Virus record (IMG/VR): IMGVR_UViG_3300015360_000043
Location: 1-64,000 of that record
Reading direction: 5' to 3' (one strand)
Source of the DNA: a virus
DNA length: 64,000 nt
Below are positions 16,087-24,842 of the stretch, one piece after another. The notes under the pieces were generated by a model. That model did not search any database, was not told the DNA's origin, and was given only the letters and a program-made list of their open reading frames with translations. A program made the position numbers and the translations under genes. How positions within the stretch are numbered: position 1 is the stretch's first letter; each line of letters opens with the position of its first letter.

Positions 16087-17073
16087 ATGCCTTATTCCCC
16101 AGCAACAAATCTAACTTCTAGTGTAGGGTTGCCCCATGTTCAGACCGTCGTCTACCGCAAAAAGGCGCTCGACCGACTGATGACCAAGTTCCAGTTCCGC
16201 CAAGCCACCATGAAAGACACGATCGGCAAGCAGGAAGGCCGGACGGTCCAGTGGTTCCGGTACAATAACCCCTCGGCGGTTACTTCGGTAGCGGCAGAAG
16301 GGACTGTCGGCACGGGCACCGCGGCCAGCTCGCGTGTCGTTTCCGCAACTGTCTCCCAGTACACGGCCTTCATGACGATCTCTGACTTCCTGGAAGCCAC
16401 CGCCATCGACCCCGTGGTCAGCAACACCAGTGACTTGCTGGGCTATCAGGGCGGGCTCTCTGTTGACACCATCACGCGAAACGTGATCGACGCGGCTTCC
16501 ACGGCGACCAACCAGCCGCTTTTGGCGACCTACCTCCGCGTGGCTGACATCCGCTCCTCGCGCCACGGCCTGCAAGCTCTCAACGTTATGCCGTTCGAGG
16601 ACAGCAAGTTCCTCGTCCTGGCCCACCCGTATGTCACCTACGACTTGGTGAACGATCCGTCGGCTAACGGCCTCGCGGACATCGTTAAGTACACGGCTCC
16701 CCAGAACACCGCACTCGTCCGCTACGAGGACCGTGGGCTCATCGCCGAGGTAGCTGGCTGCCGGGTTATCGAGACCACCAACGTCTTCACGCAGACGACC
16801 CCCAACCGGTACCGCGCTTACGTCTTCGGCAAGGACGGCCTCGGCTCCCTTGAGCTGGCGGGCAAGGCTCCGGCCACGGTTACCGACCCGGCCAAGCAGC
16901 GGTTCAACATCCGCGTGATTCGCCCCGATCCGTCCATCGCGGACCCTGAGGGCGTGATTGCGGCTGCCGTCTCGTACAACTTCATGTACACCGTCGTATT
17001 CCTTGAGGGCCCCGCGGGCATCGGCGGCGTATATCGCTCCCGGACCTTGGATCCCCAATCGACCATCGCCTAA
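16087..17073 (+). CDS. Major capsid protein, N4-gp56 family, 328 aa
   Basis: The N-terminal VYRKKALDRLMTKFQFRQA and the QEGRTVQWFRYNNPSAVT, VAAEGT and YTAFMTISDFLEATAIDPVV segments are characteristic of the N4-gp56 family of HK97-fold capsid proteins. A strong ribosome site (AAAAAAGGATT) precedes the ATG, and a terminator (17099-17124) follows closely, as expected for the most highly expressed gene. A TACAAT element at about 16033-16038 may give it an additional promoter. Confidence 0.9.
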   Translation: MPYSPATNLTSSVGLPHVQTVVYRKKALDRLMTKFQFRQATMKDTIGKQEGRTVQWFRYNNPSAVTSVAAEGTVGTGTAASSRVVSATVSQYTAFMTISDFLEATAIDPVVSNTSDLLGYQGGLSVDTITRNVIDAASTATNQPLLATYLRVADIRSSRHGLQALNVMPFEDSKFLVLAHPYVTYDLVNDPSANGLADIVKYTAPQNTALVRYEDRGLIAEVAGCRVIETTNVFTQTTPNRYRAYVFGKDGLGSLELAGKAPATVTDPAKQRFNIRVIRPDPSIADPEGVIAAAVSYNFMYTVVFLEGPAGIGGVYRSRTLDPQSTIA

Positions 17074-17098
17074 TCCCCGGCGCTAACCAACACACGAC

Positions 17099-17124
17099 AA
17101 ACCCTCCTTAACCGGGGGGTTTTT
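17099..17124 (+). terminator. Rho-independent terminator after the major capsid gene
   Basis: A 9-bp stem AAACCCTCC (17099-17107) and GGGGGGTTT (17114-17122), with one G-T pair and a six-base loop, runs into five T residues (17120-17124). Downstream virion genes need read-through or the -10-like element at 17199. Confidence 0.8.
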
Positions 17125-17198
17125 CGCGTTTAGCCCCCACGAAAGGCCGCTTCGGGCACCGGGCCCCGGGCCCTCGCGGAACCCCTTCGGATATCAGC

Positions 17199-17204
17199 TA
17201 CAAT
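17199..17204 (+). promoter_or_regulatory. -10-like element (TACAAT) six bases before the 17211 start codon
   Basis: TACAAT followed by six bases and ATG, with no Shine-Dalgarno sequence. The arrangement matches those at 1654 (TAAAAT) and, on the - strand, at 5071-5076 (TATAAT). It sits just after the capsid terminator, where a new promoter would be needed. Confidence 0.4.
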
Positions 17205-17210
17205 ATAACC

Positions 17211-17621
17211 ATGGGCCCTACCACTCTGCCACCCCGCGTGTCTGCGTTCTCGCAGACCCAAACCCTCTACTGGTCCACGGGCGAGCTCTTCAACGGCTTC
17301 GCGCTCATTGGCCTCGTGACCCCGACAAGCGCCGGCACCCCCTGGGTGCTCGTGGCCCCCAACGGCTCATACCCCGGGGACGCGCTACCGGACTTCATGT
17401 ACGCCCCGATTGTCAACGGCAAGTGGAACCAGAGCTCGGGCCTCTTCTACAACTCCGACCTCACCCCTCCGAACTCCAGGTATGTCGCGTGGTACTACGA
17501 CCTCAGCAAGCGCCAACTGGCTGGCCCCACCAGCAACTTTGCCGCAAGCACAGCTACCATAACCCTCCCCGAATTACCCCTGACCTCCCCCACGATCGGC
17601 GCGAATCCGGTACCCGACTAA
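17211..17621 (+). CDS. Virion-type protein, 136 aa
   Basis: Not recognised. A Pro/Thr/Ser-rich, probably beta-structured protein with LYWSTGELFNGFALIGLVTPT and RYVAWYYDLSKRQLAGPTSNF. It follows the capsid terminator and opens the connector/tail group, possibly from a leaderless transcript. The stop overlaps the next start (TAATG). Confidence 0.7.
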   Translation: MGPTTLPPRVSAFSQTQTLYWSTGELFNGFALIGLVTPTSAGTPWVLVAPNGSYPGDALPDFMYAPIVNGKWNQSSGLFYNSDLTPPNSRYVAWYYDLSKRQLAGPTSNFAASTATITLPELPLTSPTIGANPVPD

Positions 17622-17878
17622 TGCCTAAATTTTTAGAGAATTCCATAACCGTCAAGGAGCTACTCGCATATGTGATCAGCGCAGTTACAATACTCGTCAG
17701 TATTTCCATCAGCTATGCCGAGTACACCAGAAAAGAAGCAGTTACGCAAGTAAAACTAGAAGGGATCATTGAAGCCCTCAAAGACAACACGGCTATTAAC
17801 GCACGCCAGAACGATCAACTTGAGCGTTTAAACATCCTGTTGACGGAATTCAAGGTGCGCGTGGAGATTAAACGATGA
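17621..17878 (+). CDS. Small membrane-anchored coiled-coil protein, 85 aa; spanin-like
   Basis: A short N-terminus (12 residues) precedes one transmembrane helix (about 13-33, LLAYVISAVTILVSISISYA) and then about 50 charged residues predicted as coiled coil (QVKLEGIIEALKDNTAINAR and onward). This topology is that of an inner-membrane spanin or a holin-like small phage protein. No outer-membrane lipoprotein partner is seen next to it. Overlaps both neighbours (TAATG and ATGA), so it is coupled. Confidence 0.7.
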   Translation: MPKFLENSITVKELLAYVISAVTILVSISISYAEYTRKEAVTQVKLEGIIEALKDNTAINARQNDQLERLNILLTEFKVRVEIKR

Positions 17879-18465
17879 TCGTAAACGACGAAGCTAGGCA
17901 AGCGAGGGTAGCGCAGGCACGAAAGCGCGATGATACGCTCCAAGCCAACTTCAACAACGTCACCCGCGAGATCAAAGACGCGGGTTTAATTGACAAGACA
18001 AACACCTTGCTCCAGATGGGCAAGATGATGTTGACGCCGGACTTTGAGCAAAAGCTCTTCCCGCTCAACAAGGGGTTTGTCGCCGAGACTTTCCCGCATG
18101 ACTCGTCCAAAAGGGCCCTCTATATAGTGGACCTCCGGGGCAAGTTCCACGTCATGTCATATGAGTCGGCATGGATGCCGGAGCGCTCTGTGATGACCCA
18201 CAAGACCGTCCGGGTCCCAGATCCTAAGCTCAGCTCCATGAGTGGCCGCGACGTGCCCTCAAGCGACCCTGACGCGCTTAAACCCGGCTGGATGGACGTG
18301 CAGATACCCGGGCGGGAAGCTGTCCGAGGTTGGCGCACGGTACTAGCCCGGCTCATCCAAAACGACCTGATAACCCTCAGTGACAGCGATCGAGTTTTCG
18401 GCGGTGACAACACGCCTGAATGGCAGCAGAACACAGGAGCCGCCGGATACACCCGGCCCTGGTAA
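17875..18465 (+). CDS. Hypothetical virion-region protein, 196 aa
   Basis: Not recognised. The N-terminal 45 residues are basic and helical; later LYIVDLRGKFHVMSYESAWMP and a Trp-containing C-terminus follow. It overlaps the preceding gene by four bases. Its place between capsid and tail-tube adaptors suggests a head-completion or connector-associated protein; unproven. Confidence 0.7.
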   Translation: MIVNDEARQARVAQARKRDDTLQANFNNVTREIKDAGLIDKTNTLLQMGKMMLTPDFEQKLFPLNKGFVAETFPHDSSKRALYIVDLRGKFHVMSYESAWMPERSVMTHKTVRVPDPKLSSMSGRDVPSSDPDALKPGWMDVQIPGREAVRGWRTVLARLIQNDLITLSDSDRVFGGDNTPEWQQNTGAAGYTRPW

Positions 18466-18479
18466 CCAACGGAGATCAT

Positions 18480-18917
18480 ATGGAAATCAAGAAAAAGACC
18501 GACGAAAATCCACTAGCGGATCCAATGCTGCTGGCGACCCTGGCAGCCCAGGCCAGCACCGGTGGGGGCGCAATGTCGGACGACCTTCAAGCGCTGCTAA
18601 AGCTCGCGCTCAAAAAGGCCGCGAAGATTGACGCGCAAGAGGAAGAGACCGAACGGACCAACAAGGTAGCCCAGCTCAGTAACGCGCATGTCCTCGAAGG
18701 CGTGCGGAAACAAAGGCTGGAGGAGCAGGAGTTCTGCAACCATCGGAACGAGCATAATCAGTCCTTGCTGGTCGGCCAACGGACTCAGCATGGATTCGCC
18801 GTGCTTTTGTGCCAGAAGTGCCAGAAACTATTCACGTCTCCCCCGCAAAACCCCGAGGAACGCATCCCGCCCGGCCTAGAGCCACGGCCTAATTTCGTCG
18901 GCGGGCCTCATCAGTAA
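18480..18917 (+). CDS. Protein with a CxH...CxxC zinc-ribbon-like motif, 145 aa
   Basis: The ATG at 18480 follows GGAGATC. After a helical, charged first half (coiled coil around residues 55-85), the second half contains FCNHRNEHNQ and, about 25 residues later, LCQKCQKLF. This gives a C-x-H...C-x2-C set that could bind one zinc. The end is Pro-rich. Family unknown. Confidence 0.7.
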   Translation: MEIKKKTDENPLADPMLLATLAAQASTGGGAMSDDLQALLKLALKKAAKIDAQEEETERTNKVAQLSNAHVLEGVRKQRLEEQEFCNHRNEHNQSLLVGQRTQHGFAVLLCQKCQKLFTSPPQNPEERIPPGLEPRPNFVGGPHQ

Positions 18918-18933
18918 CCAGCAAGGATAACCT

Positions 18934-19626
18934 ATGGCGGCAACCAAAACACCCTACGAAGCGTTCGATATCGCGAAAAAGTTTGTCAAAAACATGCCTT
19001 TGGAGAGCGTCGGGCCCCAAATTCTCGACGAGATTAACAAAAGGATGTGGATGGCCGCCCCCTGGCGATGGACCCTTGGTGCGTTGCCGCCGATCACCCC
19101 ACTTGTAAACGTCACGGACTACAACATTGCCCTCCCGAACAATTTTCTTTATATATATGATGCGATTCTGGCTAACGCCGGAAAGATTGTTCGCCATCTG
19201 GAGTGCATTGGGGAGATTAACCCAACCGTTAACCAGATCGGGCAGATTAGCAAAATTGCTCACGTTACTGCGGGGACATTCCGGGTATACCCGAAGCCGC
19301 CGCAAGTAGACAACCCCGCGTCAAGTATCCTATGCCGGTACAAGAAGGTCTCGCCCTTGGTGACTAACCAGTCCCAGAGCACCCCCGGGCTACTCGTCAT
19401 GGATGACGACTGGTTTTGGGTTTACCAGCACGGTGTCATCTGGCTGTCCTACCTCTGGGGTGATGATTCCCGGGCCGGGTCGGCGACGGTGGACAAAAAC
19501 GGCCAGACGCAGTATTCAGGGCAGAGGGCAGTCTTTGAAGATGGCCTCTGGCAGATGCGGAATCGCGAAAAACTAATCCCGCTCGATGACCGAAAAGCCA
19601 TCGACGTCGAGGAGAACAATAAATAA
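18934..19626 (+). CDS. Tail tubular protein A-like (connector adaptor, T7 gp11-type), 230 aa
   Basis: The N-terminal helix ending in ILDEINKRMWMAAPWRWTLG and the later FLYIYDAIL and FRVYPKPP segments match the adaptor proteins that form the ring between portal and nozzle in T7-like tails. It is followed immediately by a second protein of the same general type and later by a gp12-like nozzle. Assigned by pattern and gene order. Confidence 0.7.
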   Translation: MAATKTPYEAFDIAKKFVKNMPLESVGPQILDEINKRMWMAAPWRWTLGALPPITPLVNVTDYNIALPNNFLYIYDAILANAGKIVRHLECIGEINPTVNQIGQISKIAHVTAGTFRVYPKPPQVDNPASSILCRYKKVSPLVTNQSQSTPGLLVMDDDWFWVYQHGVIWLSYLWGDDSRAGSATVDKNGQTQYSGQRAVFEDGLWQMRNREKLIPLDDRKAIDVEENNK

Positions 19627-20355
19627 ATGGCTCTATCCCCCGCCACGCTTACTTACGCCGACGTCTTAAACGTCGCCCGGTCAACCATCCCGGCACTCAA
19701 AGAGGATGATTTCGCGGCGACCATTTGTAACATGGCGGTCAACCTTATTTGGTCCGATTTTGACTGGCGCGAGTCTATCGTACCTCTGCCTCCCTTCTAC
19801 CTGACCGCCCTACAGCAGGACTACGGCTCCCCCGCAGTAGTCATCCCGGCAGATTTTGGCGGCCTTCGGAAGGTCCACCTTACCGACTTACAGAGCAACC
19901 CTACCACGCAAACCGAACTACGGCCCTTGCGGTTTCTCGACCGGACAAGTCGAATCGGAATGCCAGAGGCCGTAGGGTATGTGCCCGAGCTGGCCGTTTT
20001 GCGAGTATTCCCTTTGGTCCCTGGCGGCATTCAGCCTCCCCGGTGGACTATCTCAGGCACTTACAAGAAAAACCCGCCGGTCATCAGCGCGGCAATTCTC
20101 AACTCTCCCATCCCGTTTCAGGATAAGTATTTTTTAACCATGCTCGATGCAGTGCGCTGGGCAGCCGCAGCCGTAGGTGGCAGCGGGGAGCTGGCGAATA
20201 GCCGTCGGGGTATTGTAGCTCAGTCAATAATGGCCCAGGCGGCGCAGGAAGGTGTGGATATGGGGGATACGACTATTCACCCATCAGCCCCCCTGGGTTT
20301 CACAGGCCGGGGTATGATGTGGTCCGCGAGGTACCCAGGTGGAGCCTCTTTCTAA
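19627..20355 (+). CDS. Second tail tubular protein A-like adaptor, 242 aa
   Basis: Starts directly after the previous stop. TYADVLNVARSTIPALKEDDFAATICNMA and IWSDFDWRESI correspond to the helix-plus-Trp pattern of the preceding gene, and VIPADFGGLRKVHL and LRVFPLVPGG to its strands. This suggests a duplicated adaptor (a two-layer adaptor ring) or one adaptor plus one tail-completion protein. Confidence 0.65.
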   Translation: MALSPATLTYADVLNVARSTIPALKEDDFAATICNMAVNLIWSDFDWRESIVPLPPFYLTALQQDYGSPAVVIPADFGGLRKVHLTDLQSNPTTQTELRPLRFLDRTSRIGMPEAVGYVPELAVLRVFPLVPGGIQPPRWTISGTYKKNPPVISAAILNSPIPFQDKYFLTMLDAVRWAAAAVGGSGELANSRRGIVAQSIMAQAAQEGVDMGDTTIHPSAPLGFTGRGMMWSARYPGGASF

Positions 20356-20461
20356 CAAGCTCATCCTCAAACTGCCCAAACTTCCGCCTCGTCCCTTACC
20401 GGACCCGGCATCCACAATACCGCCGGTTTATCACCCGGCCCCTTTTAAAGGTTTAGAATAG
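20339..20461 (+). CDS. Possible small Pro/Leu-rich peptide, 40 aa
   Basis: A GTG at 20339 opens a 40-codon frame that fills the gap between two virion genes (LILKLPKLPPRPLPDPAST and onward). GAGGT lies about seven bases upstream. It overlaps the previous gene by 17 bp and ends six bases before the next start. Short, and composition may be chance; kept because it exactly bridges the gap. Confidence 0.3.
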   Translation: MEPLSNKLILKLPKLPPRPLPDPASTIPPVYHPAPFKGLE

Positions 20462-20467
20462 GAACAT

Positions 20468-20965
20468 ATGAGTACCAAAGCAATTCAACACGAAGACGAG
20501 AATGACAAGATCGAGGCCAAGCTGTCCGCTGACGCCGTGAAGGCCAAACTTCCTGACGGCAAATACGATATTTTTGGCTTGGTGTTTGACGTCAAAAGTG
20601 GTAAGTTCGAAGATCGAGTGTCCGGTAAGCCCGTCAGCGATTTCACTTTCGAAAGCGGCGAGACGACGCTGGGCGAGGCCATTTTTCCCGTTAATCCGAC
20701 CCAGTTTGCCACGGAAGAGACCCGCGACGCCGTGCTGGCAATCGTGCTCCCAGAGCTGCTGAAGTCCGGTTCCGTGACCGATTACTCCAAGCATGACACC
20801 AAGCTGCACCAGCCGGCCTATCGGCCCATCGTCGAGCGCGGGATCGAGTTTTTCAAAGGCGAGAAAGCCGTACTCGTCAACGCTGGTTTGCTGGCGAACA
20901 GCATCATCCGCAGTGGGGAAGCGGTGACCATCGCCGGCCTGAAAGACACCCTCAACTTGGACTAA
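20468..20965 (+). CDS. Hypothetical virion-region protein, 165 aa
   Basis: Not recognised. Charged, soluble protein with a regular mix of helices and strands and no membrane helix. GGAACAT precedes the ATG (TTAGAATAGGAACAT). Codon use differs slightly from the Gly-rich neighbours, with a more standard amino-acid composition. Position between adaptor and Gly/Pro-rich internal proteins suggests an ejected or assembly protein. Confidence 0.7.
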   Translation: MSTKAIQHEDENDKIEAKLSADAVKAKLPDGKYDIFGLVFDVKSGKFEDRVSGKPVSDFTFESGETTLGEAIFPVNPTQFATEETRDAVLAIVLPELLKSGSVTDYSKHDTKLHQPAYRPIVERGIEFFKGEKAVLVNAGLLANSIIRSGEAVTIAGLKDTLNLD

Positions 20966-20992
20966 TCCGCAAAGCAAAATAGGAGCCCTTCT

Positions 20993-22276
20993 ATGGCAGA
21001 CATCTCATTCAATCCCGACAACGACAATTTCGATTACAATCCTCCTGCTCCTGAAGGGGCTCCTACTGGCGGCGGCCCCCTGCCGCCCAGTCCATCCGGC
21101 GGCATTGGAGATTTCAGCAACTGGACCCCGGGGGGCTCCAACAAGCCTGATTCTGCTTATTACGACTTGTTCTCGGGCCCTTCGGGCTTTGCGCCCTTTG
21201 GCGCGGGCGCTCCGACAGCCCCCCGGACGAGAGATAACCCGAACAGCGGAGGCGGCGGTGGAACCGATCGAGCGCCAACGCCACCACGAGCGCCGGGCGC
21301 TGCACCTCCCCCTGCTGCCCCTCCGCTTGCCCCTGGTGGTGCCCCGCCTACTGGCAGAGGCGGTGTCCCCCCGCCCGTAGCCCCTCCGGCACCGCCGGCC
21401 CCTCCCGCTGGCCCCTACCAGCCTGGGTACGAGTCCAATGGCTACAATCCTCTCCAGTACGCTAACCTGAAGACGGCCAACGACATGGCAACGTCCTTCG
21501 GGGGCAACGCCGTGCAGACCAGGGGCGTCGGCGCGGGAGCGGCTCCTGACCAAAACATGATCAACATGGGCGGCGGAAACTTGTTCAACGCCGGTCTCGT
21601 GGCCCAAAATGTCCAGCGGTATGGCCTAGAAGCTGCCAAAAAGATGATGCAGGCAGAGATGAATATGCCGGGGGCCTATAACCCGAATTGGCAAAATGAG
21701 GACTCTGTGTTCAGACTGGGGGGCGACAACGCGCAAATTCGGTCTCTGCCCGGCGGCGTCCAGGCGGGAGCCAACAATCCGGCATGGGGCATGCAGGCCC
21801 AAAATGCTGGAGGTCCCGGCGGAGGTCCCGGCGGCGGAACTGGCCGAGGCCCCGGCGGCGGAGGTGGCGGAGGTGGCGGCGTAGCACCCCCCGCAGGTCC
21901 CACGGCACCCCCCGTACACCCCGGCGGCGGAGCTCCAACGGCTTCCGGCGCTGGTCAAGACCCTCGCTTTGTCGGTGGCGGAATAGGCAACTTCGACCTG
22001 TTCTCCGCAATCAATAACTTCATGCCGGGCGGGAACCGCGGGAAACAGGGCGGGCAGCTTAACGCCCAATCCCTGCTCGCAATGCTGCTGGGCGGTAACC
22101 TCGGAGGGAACCAGTCCCTCGCGCCCGGACAGCGAAGCCCCGGCAGCAACGGCGCATTTAACCCGAATCTCATGGGACCTGGAGGGACACGACAAAATAC
22201 CCCACCCTCGGGCCCGCGGGGCCCTATGTCAAAACAGGACATGGAGTCTCTACTCCAAATGATCTTCGGCGGCTAA
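20993..22276 (+). CDS. Gly/Pro-rich low-complexity virion protein, 427 aa
   Basis: GGAG lies eight bases before the ATG. Residues 1-145 are dominated by Pro, Ala and Gly; about 145-240 form a more regular segment (NLKTANDMATSFGGNAVQTR, VQRYGLEAAKKMMQAEM). A second Gly/Pro block includes runs of nine Gly, and the C-terminus (SKQDMESLLQMIFGG) is helical. Likely a disordered internal or tail protein. The second strand of the same DNA shows Arg-rich open frames that are by-products of its G+C bias. Confidence 0.7.
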   Translation: MADISFNPDNDNFDYNPPAPEGAPTGGGPLPPSPSGGIGDFSNWTPGGSNKPDSAYYDLFSGPSGFAPFGAGAPTAPRTRDNPNSGGGGGTDRAPTPPRAPGAAPPPAAPPLAPGGAPPTGRGGVPPPVAPPAPPAPPAGPYQPGYESNGYNPLQYANLKTANDMATSFGGNAVQTRGVGAGAAPDQNMINMGGGNLFNAGLVAQNVQRYGLEAAKKMMQAEMNMPGAYNPNWQNEDSVFRLGGDNAQIRSLPGGVQAGANNPAWGMQAQNAGGPGGGPGGGTGRGPGGGGGGGGGVAPPAGPTAPPVHPGGGAPTASGAGQDPRFVGGGIGNFDLFSAINNFMPGGNRGKQGGQLNAQSLLAMLLGGNLGGNQSLAPGQRSPGSNGAFNPNLMGPGGTRQNTPPSGPRGPMSKQDMESLLQMIFGG

Positions 22277-22294
22277 GGGACTTTCTAACTAATC

Positions 22295-24607
22295 ATGAGC
22301 CAAAATACACAGTGGGACTCCCTTGACTGGGACGTCGTAAACTTCCCCTATGACCGCATCGAACCGGAGCTTTCCACGAGGCCCCGGTTCTTCCGCGGGG
22401 AAAACATGGCTGTTACCCTGGGGGGCAAGCTAATCAAGCGCCCCGGGACCCTGCAAGTCGATGTCTCCAGCAAAATCACCAACAGCTACGCCCAACGGCT
22501 CGTCGTGTTGGAGACCCTGGATACCCCGCCTTTGCTCTACTGGCTCACCAGCGTATTTTCAACCACAACCGGCCTGTACCAGATCTACTACAAACGTATG
22601 TCGTCTCCGGCCCCCGGGCCTTGGATCCTGGTGCCCAGCTACCGGGACAACCAAGCCTCCACCCGGCCTCACGAGATAGTGATCTCCCGGGGCGTCGCCT
22701 ACATCAAAGGCTACCCGGCGGCGGCGAGCGCCGAGAAGCTCGGCACGTTTATCTTTGACGGCACCGCCAGCGTCGTCAGCGTGCGTCCGTGGGGGTTAAA
22801 CGGCCCTACGGAGCCTTCTAGGCTCAGCGGGGCCACCACGAGGCTCTCCGCGAGCGTAACGAGCACTGCTACGACCCTGAACGTAGTCGCCAGCGCCGGC
22901 TTTCCGATCAGCTTCCCCTTCGTAGCCCAGATTGGGTACGAACAGGTCGAGGTGTCCGCGGGCCCGCCCGGGCTAGCCTGGACAGTTGTCCGGGGCGCTA
23001 ACGGGACCCTGCCTACCGCACATGACCTAGGTACGCCGATAATCTACGTCAACTGGGCGAATTCTCTGCATCAGGTGAACGTCAATTACGGCTGGCGGTA
23101 CGCCTACGCCTACAAGACGATCACAGGGCAGATAAGCAACCGGTCGCAATTGGCGACCAACCCGGATAAAATGGGGGACAACACCGGGCCGTTTTTTGAC
23201 CTCATACCGAAGATCAAAATCCTAGGCCATGTGGACACCACGAATATCCCGAAGATTAACGTCTACCGGACCACCGACGGCGGGGGTACTTTTTACTTCC
23301 TGAAAGAAGTGGCTAACCCGGGGGCGAGCTTATTCGACTTCGAGGACAAATTTTTGGAGAGCGGGGTAAGCGGGGGCACTTTCAGCGACCCGACGCCAGA
23401 CGCCGATCTCAACATCGCTAACGTAGCGCCCGGGCTCGACAGCAACTCGCCGCCGCCGACGACCCTAGCTCCGAAGATTACCGGCGTAGATCCAGTGCAA
23501 GCCTCGACTCCGGTAGTGAGTTACTCGGGGCGCTTGTGGTACGCCATCGGGAATGTGCTGTTTTACAGCGCGGACGAAGAGATCAACGCCGGCATACCGG
23601 AGGAATCCTGGCCCAGCGGTCTCAAAGGGGCAAACTTTTTCCGGTACCCCCTGCCGGTCACGAACCTCGTGGCGACTAACAACGCACTGCTGGTGTTCAC
23701 GCTCAAAAACACCCACCGGGTGATCGGAAGCAACAGGGAAACCTTTGCCTCGGAGCCCTTCTTCGAAAATGTCGGGGCACCATATGGGCATCCCCGGGCA
23801 GTGACCCGCTACGGTAACTCAGTTGTGTTTGTAACCAACGACTACCGGGTAGCCCGGGCTACTGATAATGGCCTGGAAATCCTCAGTGACCCGCTGTTTA
23901 CGGACATCGTAGATGCCGTGAATGCCGGCGGCGAGCTGGATATCAAATACTTTGGAGACTTAGAAAAAGAATGGCTTGTCCTTGCAGCTCACCGACCGCT
24001 AAACACCCTCCAAAGCAAACAATGGATCCTAGACATCAAAAAGACCAGCATGGTGAGCAAGCCATTTTGGTTCGTCCCCTGGCAAGTACGGACGACCTGC
24101 CTGCTCAGCGACCGGGAGAGTGAAGGTTCCAGCCAGCGCCGGCTGATCTTCGCAGTCTTTGACCCCGAGACCCCCGTCATGAACCTAACAAAGATGGACC
24201 CGACGGCGAGAACGCCTACAGATTGGTTTATCACCGCGGCGGTAGGTATCTCGTACTACTGTGATTTCCACCAGATGCTCGTCCCGGCGGGAAATCACGT
24301 CAACGAGCGGAGAGTGGGCGGCATCACCCCGACGGTGTATGGACTCGCTATCGACCGGCTAACCTTCCCGCTCGACGAAGACCCCCAGGTCTACTACTAC
24401 CTGGACGATCTCTGGACGGATCCAATCTCGCCTACCACCGTGGAGCCCCCGGCCCGGCGCAGGCTCTCAAAAGCCTACAAAAGTATGAATTTTGGAATCC
24501 ATCAAGCATGCCAGCACTTCTCCCTACGCCTCCAGAGCATCAAAAGCACGGATTTGTTCGAAATGTCGCGCTTGACTGTAATCTGGAACCCGGATGCGGG
24601 GGCCTAA
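22295..24607 (+). CDS. Tail tubular protein B-like nozzle (T7 gp12-type), 770 aa
   Basis: The opening MSQNTQWDSLDWDVVNFPYD, and the later ENMAVTLGGKLIKRPGT, YRTTDGGGTFYFLKEV, ALLVFTLKNTHRVIG and YGNSVVFVTNDYRVA phrases, fit the beta-propeller nozzle proteins of T7-like tails, and the length is right. A strand-rich insertion around 190-240 (STATTLNVVASAGFPISFPF) resembles the DDEIFRVT-type module in the 8713 gene. It would form the distal tail tube below the adaptor. Confidence 0.75.
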   Translation: MSQNTQWDSLDWDVVNFPYDRIEPELSTRPRFFRGENMAVTLGGKLIKRPGTLQVDVSSKITNSYAQRLVVLETLDTPPLLYWLTSVFSTTTGLYQIYYKRMSSPAPGPWILVPSYRDNQASTRPHEIVISRGVAYIKGYPAAASAEKLGTFIFDGTASVVSVRPWGLNGPTEPSRLSGATTRLSASVTSTATTLNVVASAGFPISFPFVAQIGYEQVEVSAGPPGLAWTVVRGANGTLPTAHDLGTPIIYVNWANSLHQVNVNYGWRYAYAYKTITGQISNRSQLATNPDKMGDNTGPFFDLIPKIKILGHVDTTNIPKINVYRTTDGGGTFYFLKEVANPGASLFDFEDKFLESGVSGGTFSDPTPDADLNIANVAPGLDSNSPPPTTLAPKITGVDPVQASTPVVSYSGRLWYAIGNVLFYSADEEINAGIPEESWPSGLKGANFFRYPLPVTNLVATNNALLVFTLKNTHRVIGSNRETFASEPFFENVGAPYGHPRAVTRYGNSVVFVTNDYRVARATDNGLEILSDPLFTDIVDAVNAGGELDIKYFGDLEKEWLVLAAHRPLNTLQSKQWILDIKKTSMVSKPFWFVPWQVRTTCLLSDRESEGSSQRRLIFAVFDPETPVMNLTKMDPTARTPTDWFITAAVGISYYCDFHQMLVPAGNHVNERRVGGITPTVYGLAIDRLTFPLDEDPQVYYYLDDLWTDPISPTTVEPPARRRLSKAYKSMNFGIHQACQHFSLRLQSIKSTDLFEMSRLTVIWNPDAGA

Positions 24608-24842
24608 GGTGAAATCACTACTTTTCGCCTGCATTTTGGCTTTCGCGACCCCCTCCCGAGGGGGCGACGCCATAAACTACGACAGGATCATCGAATTCGA
24701 CACCCACTGGGTGAAATTCATCAATGATTTAGCCGGCTGCCCCTCCCCGGGCGCTCCCTGTACCCCCGCCCAAGGCCGTGTCAATTATGCAGAATTCCTC
24801 AAATCCCGCAACGCAGCAAGGCAACTTTTCTCCGATAGATAG
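24594..24842 (+). CDS. Small exported protein, 82 aa
   Basis: Basic start, a hydrophobic core (SLLFACILAFA) and a small-residue stretch (TPSRGGDA) give a signal-peptide-like N-terminus. The mature part has two Cys in CPSPGAPC and is otherwise charged. It overlaps the nozzle gene by 14 bases (ATG 24594); a GTG at 24609 is the alternative start. It also overlaps the next gene. Could be a periplasmic or outer-membrane-directed protein, for example a lysis or exclusion factor; not recognised. Confidence 0.55.
   Translation: MRGPKVKSLLFACILAFATPSRGGDAINYDRIIEFDTHWVKFINDLAGCPSPGAPCTPAQGRVNYAEFLKSRNAARQLFSDR

Noticed and set aside
16111-17058. 315-codon antisense frame across the major capsid gene
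   Set aside because: The capsid gene is certain; the antisense product is Arg/Val/Gly-rich without family features.
24594-24842. Small exported protein as an outer-membrane spanin lipoprotein partner of the 17621 gene
   Set aside because: The Cys in the hydrophobic region (LFACIL) is not in a convincing lipobox with a following cleavage context, and the genes are 7 kb apart.
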